Positions 11,199 to 23,323 of a DNA stretch of 64,000 nt are shown here, one piece after another. The stretch is taken from positions 66,958 to 130,957 of the forward strand of contig KQ965846.1 of NCBI GenBank assembly GCA_001574975.1, read 5' to 3'. Source of the stretch: Gonapodya prolifera JEL478. Taxonomy: Eukaryota; Monoblepharomycota; Monoblepharidomycetes; Monoblepharidales; Gonapodyaceae. Both the position numbers and the translations under genes were made by a program. Within the stretch, counting starts at the first letter, position 1. Each line of letters starts with the position of its first letter. The notes under the pieces were generated by a model. It was given only the letters and a program-made list of their open reading frames with translations. It was not told the origin of the DNA and ran no database searches.

Positions 11199-13785
11199 CC
11201 TTGTACAACTCCGTAATCCCCAACAAATGGAAGCACTTCCTCATAACGACCGCTGTCGCCTCGCACAATACCAGTCGCGACTCCTCGTACTCTCCACTTC
11301 CAATGACCCTGCAGTCCTGATAGAACAGGTTGAACTTCTCCGAGAGGTCGTAAAGGTACGACGTCAGGCGGTTGGGCATGAGGTCCTCCAGTAAATTCTC
11401 AATAGCCTCAGTGAAGCGGCACAGGTGGAGGGCCAGTTCGAATTCCCGCGGGTGTGCGAGAATGGGTACGGTGACTTTAGCGAGTGCGGGGACGTCCCGG
11501 TCCGTCTTGCGGAAGATGGAGGCGATTCGGGCGTGTGCATAGAGGAGGTACACAGCTGGAATTGGGGTAAAGGAGTAATTGTACCGCAAACGGTCACGAG
11601 AAACACAAATCTTCAAACCCACCAGTGTCCCCCTTAAGAGACAGCATGCTGTCGAAGCTGAATCGATAGTTGCTGAGCCTAGAGTTCTTCAAATCGGCGT
11701 ATTTGACCGCACCTGAAATAGGAAGTCGTTCCATCATTACGACACATTCACCGGATTCAAGACCCCATATGACTCACCGTATCCCATAGCACCAGCGGCG
11801 TGGGCCAACTCCTCAGGCGTAAAGCTCACAGAAGCACTAGTGGTCTCCGGCGCAGGTTGGTCCTCTGTCTGAACTGTCGCTCCCCGATATTCCTGAATGG
11901 TCGCCGCGCACCGATCCTTCGCCTCGTCCAGAAGCTCGACAAGACGCACGACGTCACCACTCCGGGTCTTGAACTTCTTACCGTCCTCTCCAAGGACGAG
12001 CCCGAACCCAACGTGGCTCACTCGAGGCGATTGGGTTAAGTCTTCAGGCAACCACTTGGCCTTCCTTCCCGCGGCGAATACAAGGTCGAAGTGGGACGCC
12101 TGACCGACGTCTGTCACGTAGATGATCCACTCGGCCTTTTCTACAAACAGGCGGTGCTTGAGGGCGGCCATGTCGGTCGTTCCGTAGCCGTAGCCTCCGT
12201 CAGACTTCCGAATGATGAGCGGATCCTCCCTGCCTTCCACAAAAATACAGATGGCTCCGTCACTTTCCTTGGCGACGCCCAACTTCTGGAGTTCTTCCAC
12301 GACGCCCGCCAGCATCGGGTTATAGAAGCTCTCTCCCCGCTCCACTATCTGGACGCCCAACCTGTCGTAAATCGCCTGAAACTCCTTCCTGCTGGCTTCG
12401 CAAATACGCTGCCACCTGCGCATCGAATCTGGGTCACCACCCTGTAGTTTCGTCACGGCGGCCCTCGCCCTGGTCTTGAAGTCCTCGTCGGCGTCGAACC
12501 GTTTCTTGGCCGCCCTGTACATGACCTGCAAGTCGGCAACCCGCTCCGAATCCGGGTCCAGTCCCTCTGCACTCCCAGATTTGGCCACATCGGACATGTA
12601 CTCGATGAGCATGCCGAACTGGGTACCCCAGTCGCCAATGTGGTTGAGGCGGACAAGATCGACGCCGCAGAAGTCAAGCGTGCGAGCAAGAGTGTCCCCG
12701 ATGATGGTCGAGCGGAGATGTCCGACGTGCATTTCCTTGGCTACGTTGGGGGCGCTGTAGTCGATCACGACGCGTTTGCCGTAGTACTTGGAGGGTGCGA
12801 GGATGCCGACGCCTTCTCGCATCATCTTGTGGACTCGTTGGGCGAGGGTGTGAGAGGTTACGCGGACGTTAATGAATCCTGCGCCAGCGATAGCGGGGAC
12901 CTCGAAGGTCGTCTCCCCGCCTTGGAAGTCGGCTGTGTCGAGGTTGGACAGAACGGTGGTTGCGACGTCCCTGGGAGATTTAACTCCATTCGGAAGAGCC
13001 TTCGCCGCCTTTAGCTTCCCAAAGAGAGACATTGCGTTGTTACATTGATAGTGGATGCCAGCTTGGGCAGATTCCGCAATGGTTGCTTGGAGCTGAGGGT
13101 CTGATGGTGGTAAGGTGAAGCGAGAATTCGTGATAGCATTTTGGAAGCTCCGGATAAGGATTGTTCGAAGGGATGGGAGGAAGTTGGGTGCGGTTGACGG
13201 AAGCATGGTGTCTTTGCTCGGTTTGGACACCGCGTTGGTACCGTTGAATGATGGAGATGGTGGTTTCGAGGCGCTAAGGGCTTCCTCTACCAAGATGGAT
13301 GCCTTCTTGGCCACGTCTGATGCGTCGATAGAGGAGAACCACGCTGCCGCGGATGTTCCTTTGGCGAGTGGTGTCTTGGAAAGTTTGACCAGATCCCAGG
13401 CAACGAAGTCCGCCAATGAAGGAGATTTCGCACCGAACAAAAATTGTCCTTTCAGTGTTTTCTCCAACTGTTGGACGAGTTCCTTTGTGTTCAACGGTTT
13501 CTTCCTGCACAGGTCCAGGAATTCATCCACTGCTGCCTGCTCCGCGAGGGAATCTTCGTCGTACGAGAGACCAACAGCGCGAGAAAAGTATCGCGCAATG
13601 TGAATCTTTCCCCGGACTGGAACGGATTGGTTGGTTGTGGTGGATGTGACAGTCAAAGAGGAATGCCCGGATGGCACGGGCCGAAGGGTGACGGAGGTCG
13701 AGACGCCAGACGAAGGCGCCGATGCGAGTATCGCGACGACTTCCGCGTACGGGGGGATTGCAGGGTCAAAGTCAATGAGCACCAT
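11194..13785 (-). CDS. Arginyl-tRNA synthetase (class Ia) with GST-like N-terminal domain
   Basis: It charges tRNA-Arg with arginine. Exons: 13785-11778, 11712-11623 and 11555-11194. The catalytic core has the HIGH motif as [16 protein letters not shown], preceded by [19 protein letters not shown], and [31 protein letters not shown] and [20 protein letters not shown] follow. The canonical KMSKS is replaced by KFKTRSGD, as in most ArgRS. The anticodon-binding end has [39 protein letters not shown] and a C-terminal [13 protein letters not shown]. The first ~190 residues resemble a glutathione-S-transferase-like module ([51 protein letters not shown]), which is common in other synthetases and cofactors but unusual in ArgRS. 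Length is about 820 aa. It ends in TAG inside repeat copy B. Confidence 0.93.
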
Positions 13786-14164
13786 GGAAATATTTTTCCT
13801 TCACTTGACCCAATCCCCACTCTTCATATCAATTCCTTCAAAAACTTGGTGGCGCGGTTGCCTCCAAGCACCATTCAAGAGCTCTGGAAGAGCCCACAAA
13901 AGACTGCACACCTTTATCTCCTTCGCTAGAGATTCAATAATCATCAGCAGTATGATTGCGTTCAGTACACGGTCCCTTCACTGTTCAAACACAACTGGTG
14001 ACGGAAAAGCTCTCGCGAGACTACCAAAACGTTGAACGGCGATAATGGAGCTTGTTTTGTTGGAATGAGCCGGTCCAAATGTGCATCCCAGCTTTGTGGA
14101 ATAGGTTGCCCTTTGATTGCGACGAATCAATGTTTTCTAAGTACGCTAAGTTATTAATAATGAC
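13786..14164. other. Divergent intergenic region between ArgRS and bZIP gene
   Basis: About 380 nt between the ArgRS ATG and the bZIP gene start, so it should contain both promoters. No motif was convincing enough to call. Confidence 0.4.
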
Positions 14165-16455
14165 ATGACACGGCCGAGAGGGTCAGGTGGAATGACGAAG
14201 AATGGCGTGATTGAGACAAACGTTCTGTCGAACGCGAAAGAATGTTGGTGCCGAAGCCATGACCGTGAGGACCCCGCAGTGTGGCTTTCCCAACGCAATC
14301 ACTCACCAATCGTCGCCCCCCCGCTCCCCCATCGCTCCGTCGCCGAACTGGATCCCTCACGTTCTCCAACGTCGCTCTCCCCGCCGGGGAACGGGATTCG
14401 GGAACGTGCGATCCAGACGACCGGTCCCTTGAAAGCCAAAATCCAGCTGGCAACCGAATCAGACTATCAGCAGTAGGTGGAGAAGGCCTGGGATTTGGCC
14501 ATCTTCCGTCATTTGAGGATGGTCGCGTCAACTGACGTGCTCGTCCCTCACACCACTTTGCGAACCCTGCGGCCCCGTCAGTCTTCTGAGCAATCTCGCC
14601 AGCAACTCGCAGCAGCTTCAGCGCGTATTCACCCAGCAGGACTTCGTTATCGATGGGCGCAATCACGAGCTGTGGAATGCGGGACTCACCGTGATTATTC
14701 GGTACTCCAAAGAGGAAGTCTTGGCTGGAAGCCCTCGGAGTGACTCAGACAGGCAGGGTGAGTATTCTCATGAGCCCGTCTGCTACTCCCAGAACACTCA
14801 CGGCCTTTCTTTTGTATGGAATGAAGGGTGCTCCATCGTATTGAAAGAAACAATATTCTTCGGCGTGGACAGCGGGAAACCATACTTCGAAGTTCGCGAA
14901 AAAGAGGAACGAGCAACTTTGGATAATGGGGAGATTAAGCAGATTCTTCTCGGTGCCAACGTGTCGACTCAGTCGCAATCCAGCATTCTGCGGGACGTTA
15001 TATCCAAGTACCCCGTCGAGGGAGGGATACGGTGCATCGGTAGCTTCAAGAACTTTCGACATGTGTTTGTGTGGGACAATGTACTGATTGGTGAGACTCC
15101 TCTGGCAACTGGTTGCGAGGCGAGGGAGGACATCAAACTCTTGCGTGGATAACTGATGTTTCCTCTTCCTCCCTTGTCCGTATACTCGCATCTTACAGAG
15201 GTCGACCGTTGTAGTTTCCCCCATGGCGAAGGTTTCTTCTGTCGTTTTGACGTTGATGAGGCTATCATCATCAAAGTGTGGGTTTCGCAGAAATCCTTCA
15301 TTTCAATTTCCGGAATGTAATGATATTATACCAACTCTCTTCCAATAGTCTGAACTATCTGCAATCGACCGGCATCACCTATTGCATCAACATTACATCC
15401 AAAACTGCCCTGTTCTTCCAAGGACTGAATGAGCTTGCAGTGACATCGCAGACTAACGCGAGCAAGTAAGAAGTTGCAATCGCTTTCTGTTGAGGCTATG
15501 ATCCACATATTGCTTATCCAATCTAGCAACTGGCTCCCCTTGGAAGGTGTGATGGGTGGCTCCTCCCCTGGTTCGATTATGACCGCACCCAGCCCCCCTG
15601 CCCCACTCGAACCGCGGACTCTCGCCGGCATGAGTGCTGTGAACACAAATTCCATTTGGACCACCGCACCATTCACCGTCGGCGGCCTCCCAGCTGCAGA
15701 CATCATCCTCCCCGGAATCGTCACAAAACCACCAACCACCTCGAGCGTTAACGCCATCCTTATCGGTAACACACCACCCTTACCGACACCAATGTCTGTC
15801 AGCTCTGCTGGTATTCCACCTCCCATGACTCTCCCCTCTGTTCCCTCCCAGATCTCGCAATCTCATTCGCATACCGCCCTCAATCGGGTATCGCCGTCCG
15901 GCCCCCGTCTCAGTGCGTCTCCATCATTGGACGGGTTCAAGCCCCCGTCGTCAATAATCGTCCTGGATCAAACGGACACAGCGGAGCGATCTTCCGGGGG
16001 AGGGCCTCTCCGAACAAATGGTGGACCTCATTCGGGATCGAAGCTGGGAGGAGGCACGAAAGTGAATGGTCCCGCAGCTCCCAAAGGTGGATCAATGTCA
16101 GATGGTGCTCCGGAGGAGGAGGAAAGCGCGGAAATGCAAAAGCGACGGAACCGAGAAGCAAGCGCCCGGTACGTCGGTTTGCTCTCTCGTTTACTTTGCG
16201 TACCTCATCAGCTTTCGGAGCAGGTACCGTCGCAAGAAACAGGTCGAGTACGAGCAGCTCTCGGTGAAAGTTTCTGAGCACGAGCGAACGATCCAGCTCT
16301 TGCGGGAACGGGTCAGGCAGCTCGAGGGCGAGAATGCGGCTCTCAAGCTGCGAATTGGCGTGGCGCCGGCAGCTTCGCTGAATGGAATGGACGGGGCGAC
16401 CAACTCCGCACAGACCGACGACCAACTCGAATTCAAATTTCAAACTGGGCAGTAG
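14165..16455 (+). CDS. bZIP transcription factor
   Basis: Six exons join in frame: 14165-14472, 14582-15090, 15199-15277, 15349-15465, 15527-16168 and 16224-16455. The C-terminus holds the DNA-binding basic region KRRNREASARYRRKKQ (N-x7-R, as in the GCN4/ATF-like group) created by splicing across the last intron, followed by a leucine zipper with heptads through HERTIQLLRERVRQLEGENA. Upstream is a Pro/Ser/Thr-rich region of about 200 residues, typical of activation domains. The N-terminal third (WNAGLTVIIRYSKEEV, GVDSGKPYFEVREK, YPVEGGIRCIGSFKNFRHVF) is compact and globular-looking but I do not recognise it. The first exon is the least certain: it is chosen because its donor (ca/gtaggt) gives the only in-frame join found. 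The RING gene begins about 130 nt downstream. Confidence 0.8.
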
Positions 16456-16588
16456 CCTTCGGACTTTATCATATATGTAGTGATGGATTGACATTGTTAG
16501 AATTTACTTGTACAAATTTCGACTACGGAGTAATTTTGACGGGACTGTCCCAATTTTAGCCACTGTTGTGCCGCAAGCTCAGCATTCG

Positions 16589-18328
16589 ATGCCATCCGAT
16601 TCCAGGAACCAAATATTATTACAGCCCCCACCTCTGACATTGCTCCAGTCCCAAAGTGCCTGTGAGGAATGTAACAGCAGCTTTGGATTGCTGAAAAGAA
16701 AGGTGAGCGTCCCCACATGTTGTTGTTGGATCTACAAGCGATGATTGATCATTATGCTCATGTTTCTACTCAATGGATCATCTGGATTTCACATGGAAGC
16801 GCAACTGTCAGTAGGGATGCCGCTTTGTGAACTTCTCCAAACTTCTCCACACTTCTCCAACCTTCCACCGAAATTTGCCCCTTTAAGGTGGAAACTGTGG
16901 GCGCGTCGTCTGCTTTTCATGCTCTCCGAACTCCCTTCCTCTGCCGCAATTTGGCCAGACCACGCCTCAACGGGTTTGCTCATACTGCGAGGGCTACATT
17001 CGGCTTCGCCAGCTCCCACCGGAAGGTCTGAAACTTCTCCCCATCTCTGTTTTGAAACAGTACCTCGCTGCGTACGGGCTGCCAGTGCCGCGAGGGGCTC
17101 TGGAGAAGGAGGATTTAGTCAAGGTCGTTCGAGCTGTCGAAATTGACGCGAGTCGGGAAAAGTGGTTCAGAGATCACATTTATATTCGCGGAGGACGAAA
17201 CATCCGCGAAGAAAGCAGCAACACAAACAGGGGGACTTCATCGCCCTTCTCACCTGGTCAACCTGGACGGCATTCTGATGGGGAGGCCGGATTTGTCGAA
17301 AACCTTGGATCATTTCTGTCGGGCATCTTTGGAGGACTCGCATCCCCAGAGGGCTCGAACCAAAATCTTCGTCCAAATGAAAGCGCTGAATCTTCCTCTC
17401 GCCATCGGTCACGGTCACAACCACCACCCATGTATCAAGCGCAACAACCTCCTCCACCAGGATTCAACAGTTCGAGTCATGGGGGAACTTCTCACCCGGC
17501 CGAAATGCCACTGACAGCGGAAGCCATTTTCGCCTCGTTTTTCGGAAACCCACCTACATCATCTCCTGGCGGATTTTCAGGAGGATCGGGTTCTTCAGCT
17601 CAATTCGGAGGCTACCCCACCCAAAATACGCACAGTGACCCTTTTCTCAATCCACATGGCCCGCAATCCCGCCAGCCTCCACCACCGCGCGCTGCATCAA
17701 CCGAACCCACTCCATCAATAGCGTCAATCGCCGCCACAAATCTCGACCCCTCGGCTCTGTCGTCCAAGACGCTGAAAGCGATTCTTCGCCAGAACGCCGT
17801 GAGCTGCGATAATGTGCTCGAAAAGGGCGAGCTGGTAGAGCTGGTCAAGGCTCTCGCGAGGGAGTACAGGAGAGAACGCGGACTATCGGAATCTCCTAGC
17901 CCAGGAACAAATGTTACGGAATCATGCACAGCAGCACCCGCACCTTTGTCTCCAGTCTCTGGCGATTCTACGACATCGCCACCACTCACTGTCAAAGACG
18001 AGGATCTTTGCAAAATATGCTGTGACGGGGCGGTCAATACAGTGTTTTTAGAATGCGGACACATGGCAACATGTAAGTATCGAAGATTGTCTCCCGTGAT
18101 TTCAACCTCACCACACTGTTTGTTTCTCCCTGGGTGTCACTCTCCATGTCATCGCTCGTGATTAGGCGTCTCTTGGTGAGTCGAAGAAAACTCCAAATTT
18201 GCGTTTATCACATTTTCACCTCCTGGTACTATTTCCTTTACAGTGCGAACAAGCTTATGTCTTCCAACCGCGAATGCCCAATGTGTAGACAGTACATAAC
18301 GCGAGTTGTACACACGTTCAAAAGCTAG
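16589..18328 (+). CDS. FYVE-like/SAP/RING E3 ubiquitin ligase (RFFL/RNF34-like architecture)
   Basis: Exons: 16589-16718, 16888-18072, the 10-nt microexon 18166-18175 and 18244-18328. An N-terminal FYVE-like zinc finger is assembled by splicing: ACEECNSSFG, then PTCGNCGRVVCFSCSPNS and VCSYCEGYI. Two SAP-like helical motifs follow (VLKQYLAAYGLPVPRG... and LKAILRQNAVSCDNVLEKGE), separated by a Pro/Ser/Gly-rich linker. The C-terminal C3HC4 RING reads CKICCDGAVNTVFLECGHMA, TCVSCANKLM and RECPMCRQYI; the CVSC cysteines are supplied by the microexon. This order (FYVE-like, SAP, SAP, RING) matches animal CARP proteins RFFL/RNF34, which act on endosomes and in apoptosis. The substrate here is unknown. 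An earlier in-frame start at 16508 is possible but leaves only 52 nt after the bZIP stop. Confidence 0.85.
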
Positions 18329-18441
18329 CCTCCCCCGTGGTGACATTGTGGAGTGTGACCGACTAGGTTGAAGCATTTGTCTTATTTATGGTTGCATAGT
18401 TACGATGAATAAATAAAGGGTTTGTGTCGCATGACAGTTGG

Positions 18442-21400
18442 TTATTGTGAGGACAAATTGTTTGATGTCATGTCTGGCAGACCGTCTGTTCGTATTCTCC
18501 ACGTGAGAAAGTTGTCATACTGTGCCAGGATTTCTTCTCGACTCAAGTTGCTTTTCCGGTATTCGCCCCAATCTTCATCCTGGCTTTGACCCCGGCGATT
18601 GGTGGGAGGCCGAACTCCATCACTTCGAACGGAACCAGTGGCGGACGCTCTCTCAAGGGCCACCTCACTGGTGCCCATCCTCTTAACGGTCCTGTTCAAC
18701 CCTTTACCTGTCATCACAACCAAATCCAGCGATCCTGCTAAAGGCAATGTTGCAAAAGCGACAATACCCTGCCCAAATCCTTTCGCAGCTCCGATTGCGC
18801 CCCCCCGCCAAGCACCAACAATGGGCTTCACTAAAATCCCAGTTAAACCTTCAGCTAAACAAAGTGTAAAGGATTTCGTTCCCTCCAGTAGGCCACTGCC
18901 GATCCCGAAAACTGGCGCTGACTTCGTGGGGGAGCGCCCTTCGATGAGGTGTTGGCTGTTCTTCAATCCGTCAGAGAACTTTTCCAAAAAGCGGCCTAGA
19001 CCTTAAAAGAACGTGGTGTGGTGGGCACGGAAGGAAGGTTCATCGTCATTTTTCCAAGGTGGGCACCAGTGTCATAAAATCGTTACCTTTGGTGGGATAG
19101 TAAATTGTCCCAATCACACCATTTCCAAACCCCTTCAGAACTTCCCAAGTCTTCATTCCAAATGAACTTGTTTGTGAAGCGCTCCTAACACCTGATGCAG
19201 TCTCGGTTATAATACTTGTGGCTCCACGGACAACGTCAACAGCAACACTTTTCGTTCCGCCCACAATCCCAGACTGCAATACTTGCAATGTCAGCAGAGG
19301 TCCCTCTCAAAGAATGAAAATGAACACTCACTACAATATTGCCCGCAAAGGTTTCCGTGTCCCAGTACGTGTTGATATATCGACGTACGTTCTTTTGCTT
19401 CAGCATACCCTCTTCAAGGAGAACACGAAGGACTGCCGTAGAGAGAATGATGTTCGCCTCTTCGGAGTACCATTCCGCTAAGAGGGAGGTGTCAATATTG
19501 CAAACCTGCACGCCGTACGATCAGAAAGATCAGGGAACAAATACGTAATGAAATATCAGCCGCGGCCACAAACATCTTTTGTTGAAGCCACAAATTCGCA
19601 CGTACCATTTTCTCGAGAGGCAGATGCTTGTGAAAGCTCTCGACTCCCGCTCCGACGCCATCCTCCCTGCGCATTTGTACCCCGAGCGACGCAGCTGCTT
19701 CGATCACACCTGGGTGCAAACAAAATTGAATCGCACTTGCGAAATTTTCTACGCTCAAAGATTTGAACAGAATAGGCGCCGGTCCGACGCCCATGCGCGC
19801 CACCTATGTCAAAACGAGACGCATTAGTGATCACGGATGCACAACACAAGTATCAACGAGGTGTCGCGTGCTACGTACCATCGCGCCCCACTAGTTTACA
19901 AAGACGTGATATCGCGTGATGAGAAATGACTTCCACCAACAATCAACAATCGAATCACTCACAAATGGCTGATCCCCGAAAAATGGAATGATCATTGTTG
20001 GTCGACCACACATCAATCTATAGTTCAATAAAATTTTCCAGATTCAAGTTCCCCCAACAATTTCCAATCGATCTTACCCAGTTGCTGTTGTACCCGCACC
20101 GCCGTGGTGAACGACGGCATCCACTTGCTTGAAGAGCCAGTCGTGGGGACATGCACCAATCTGCGACGTACGGATCAATTAGCAGCACATAGAGATACCC
20201 GCGTTTGGTTACCACCTCACCATATAAACGTCTTCAGGAACTCTCAGGTCACTTCCACCAAGCCCACCCCATCCTTTAGAAACGAGCGCCTTCACTCCAG
20301 CTCTCGTCACTGCCTCAAAAATTGTCGCTGTTAACTGATCAGGATCATCAACAACAATGGATCCAAAGCCGATGTAAAATATCGGCTTGTCCTTTGTTGC
20401 CAGAAACGCCGTGAGCTCGGGTGGGGGCTGGTAGTTGGTTTCTCCCGAGCCGGGGAGGAAGAAGAACCCGACAACGTCAATGTGCGGTCCCCAGTCCGAA
20501 GGTTTAGCAATAAGATTAGGGCTCCACGTGTACGAGTGAGGGACTTTGAGGTCGCGGATCGCAAATGGTGCTTTCTCAATAGGGAGGCCGGCCAGACCCA
20601 GCTCATCTCGCCTGAAGTCTTCAACAAGATGTTTTCCTCAACGTTCACTATCAGTGGATTTGGTGGCCTCACCATTGATGATATCTCCCAGCCCTTCCCA
20701 TGTCATGAGTTCAGTAACTTCATAAGATAAGCGATTTGTCATAGCATTAGCCGCGTTTGAGTAAGTGATGTTGGCCTGCTCGAGAAAAGATGAGTTAGGT
20801 AATTTCTACACACAGTGAGGGTCACCGTATTTACCAGTGGATGCGGGAATGCTGCGGTGGGGGACCTGACGATGTGAACAAATTTGAGTGTTGCAAGAAC
20901 GCTCAAAGCAAAGTGGGGAAGCACCAACCAAGGCATCGTGAAGAAGATATGCAGCGGAACGCCCAACTTCTCCGCCACATGAATATGACCAAACGTCGGT
21001 GGATTGGAGATGATGACGTCGGCAGCGAACGGTGCTACACCAGATTCAGACTCTGTGCAGGCCTTGTACAGTGACGAAAACACGGCGCGCATGGTGGATC
21101 GCTTTTTGCCAATGTCGCCGGCGAGGATCGATTTGTAGCCGGGTAGAAGGCCGGGATCTGAGTTGGCATTAATTATAATGAGCACGATTGAGGTTGACGA
21201 TACTGCCACTTGTTACCGTGTTCATACCGCAGGCAATCGACTCACTCTTGACCATGTACGCCATCAACTCAGCCGGATCACCCGCCAGCGGGTAAAACTC
21301 CAGCCCAGAGTCCAAAACAAATTTGCGGAACGTTTCGTGAGTGGCGATCCGAACCCGATGGCCCCACGGGTGCTTCGCGGACGGTTGCTGAAGACGCTTG

Positions 21401-23043
21401 CCGAGAGCAATAAATGGTTGTACGTCTGATAGAGTCGAAATTCGAAACGATAAAATGGTGGTTACATAAAGTTGGGGGTGGCTGGTTGATTGTTGGAGCA
21501 CCCACCTCCGCGACTCCCAACAATCGTGATGACCACGCTGAGTCTCGGAACCCGTATGGGTGCTCTTGCCTTGAACAGTTTAAGCATGAACTGGCTCTGC
21601 TCGCCCTGGTCTGTCGCCGCCGTCTCTGTCCCCACTCGAGTCGTATCCAAGGACGTTACGTTCACTTCCGTGACCGGAACCCCGCCTGTGACAGGAGAGT
21701 CGTCCGCCACGGTTGCACTATCATCCAGAAACTCCTCGCCGTCTCCGTCGCCGTCCCCGTCGTCGATCTCGATCTCAACACGTCCGTCGGCGTTAACGTG
21801 GGCGTGAATGACTGGAGCGCCAAGCTCGCGTTCCTGGATGTATTCGTCGGCGCCGACTTGACTCATTTGCGAGTTGATTCGTGGTAAGGAACGCTGGGAG
21901 CTGGAAGAAGTCCGATTCGACCTCGACCGCGCCTTTTTGCGCTGACGTTCGCGAGCTTGGCGAGAGACTCGTTCGCACCAGTGGACGTATGCGAGGGGGG
22001 ACGGGAATACCTTCGATCCACGGTAAAAAATGTTTGAAAAGCAAAGCATGAGACATTGTAGCCGAGAGTGGTATTTTTAAACCGATCAAGAGAATGTTTA
22101 CCTTGCCTGTTGCGCCAACGATCAAACCCTGCTCCGTCCTCGACGCGCCCGGGACGGGTGTTTGCCATACCCCGGAGCCTTGCATCACCATCCAAGTGCA
22201 GAATTCGTTGACGAAGGAGCGGTCGCTCTTCTGTATCGTTACCAAAGTACAGTTAAAACTGCAGTAAACGGGTAATAGCAGACACTGCTTACTTTTACAT
22301 TTTCCAGCATCTGTGGCCATGTGTCAATGAACTTGAACGCTTCTGTCGGGCTGCGATCCGTCACTCTGCGTTTGGGATGTGTGGTACGTCAGCCTGCATG
22401 GCACCGCACCCAATGACCCATCCGCAGGGCCTCGAGTATGCGCTTTGCGCATGAGGCAGTCGCCTCCGGCGGACTCCTCGGTCGACGGCTCGGTATGCTA
22501 GCACGCCTCCGTTGCTCGGTACACATCCCCCCCNCGCCCCCGCCCCCCCTCTTTACCCACCCAACTTCAACAATTCGGAGGTCCGGGTAGATGTCCGACC
22601 ACACTCTTGGATAGTTTGCCACCGAATCGGCCCCGACTCTGGCGACCGCAACGTATTCCGAGTTTGATGCCGTGCACCTCCTTCGCCTCGGACCGTGACC
22701 GCGTTCTTGATGAGAAGAAGAGCCATGGTCGACTTGGTACCGCGTGAATGTGACACCTCCGAACGAATCTTGCCATGCGATGACTGCGTAACAGTGCCTT
22801 GCGCGGTTGCTGGGATTCATGAATCGCGCCATCCAGGCTGCATCAGGTATAGAGTGTAGAGTGTCAAGGACGGTAATGGAGACCGAGATGGATTGCAATG
22901 AACGCACCCAGATCGATGGGCTTGACTCCGACGTAGACTTTATTCCGCTGGGTTAGCGAATAGCGAGAGACGGTCTCGGGAAGCGGCGGAAGGGGACGGT
23001 TGTGTCGAGCCACATCGTCTGCTGCGGCGGCTCTGTCTGCCAT
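18442..23043 (-). CDS. Sterol 3-beta-glucosyltransferase-like protein (Atg26/UGT80 type)
   Basis: GT1/GT28-type enzymes of this group move glucose from UDP-glucose to membrane sterols. The Rossmann N-domain reads [39 protein letters not shown] and [15 protein letters not shown]. Next come [23 protein letters not shown] and, in the C-domain, [20 protein letters not shown], the UDP-binding [52 protein letters not shown] and [16 protein letters not shown]. The C-terminus has Gly/Ala-rich amphipathic repeats ([20 protein letters not shown]), common in fungal members. The N-terminus is taken at the ATG at 23043 ([20 protein letters not shown]), whose exon ends at a good donor. Exons between about 22372 and 22900 are unresolved, in part because of an ambiguous base at 22534. 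[23 protein letters not shown] splices well at the 5' side of the core. No PH or GRAM domain was recognised. Confidence 0.82.
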
Positions 23044-23323
23044 GTGCGACGAGTGCGCAAAGTCGGACTGCGGGGCTACGGTCGGCTGAACTCGACTCAG
23101 GCCAGCGGGTAAACACCTTCACCCTCCGCTGCTACCAATTGTGCCACCGTCGGAACAAAGCAAATGATTGCAACGGGTTGCGGTTATTCACCGAGAAAAC
23201 ACCGTGCAGATTTCCGTCTTTTCGTATTCATTTGCAAGTCCTGTTCGGAAAAGCACTGCAAGCCGATTCGCAATGTACATAAACTCCTATGTACTGTGTA
23301 GTGAGCAATAGCGTGGCGCGAAA

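Noticed and set aside
14154-14666. A 170-codon minus-strand frame
   Set aside because: It overlaps the first exons of the bZIP gene on the other strand, which splice in frame, and it has no recognised domain.
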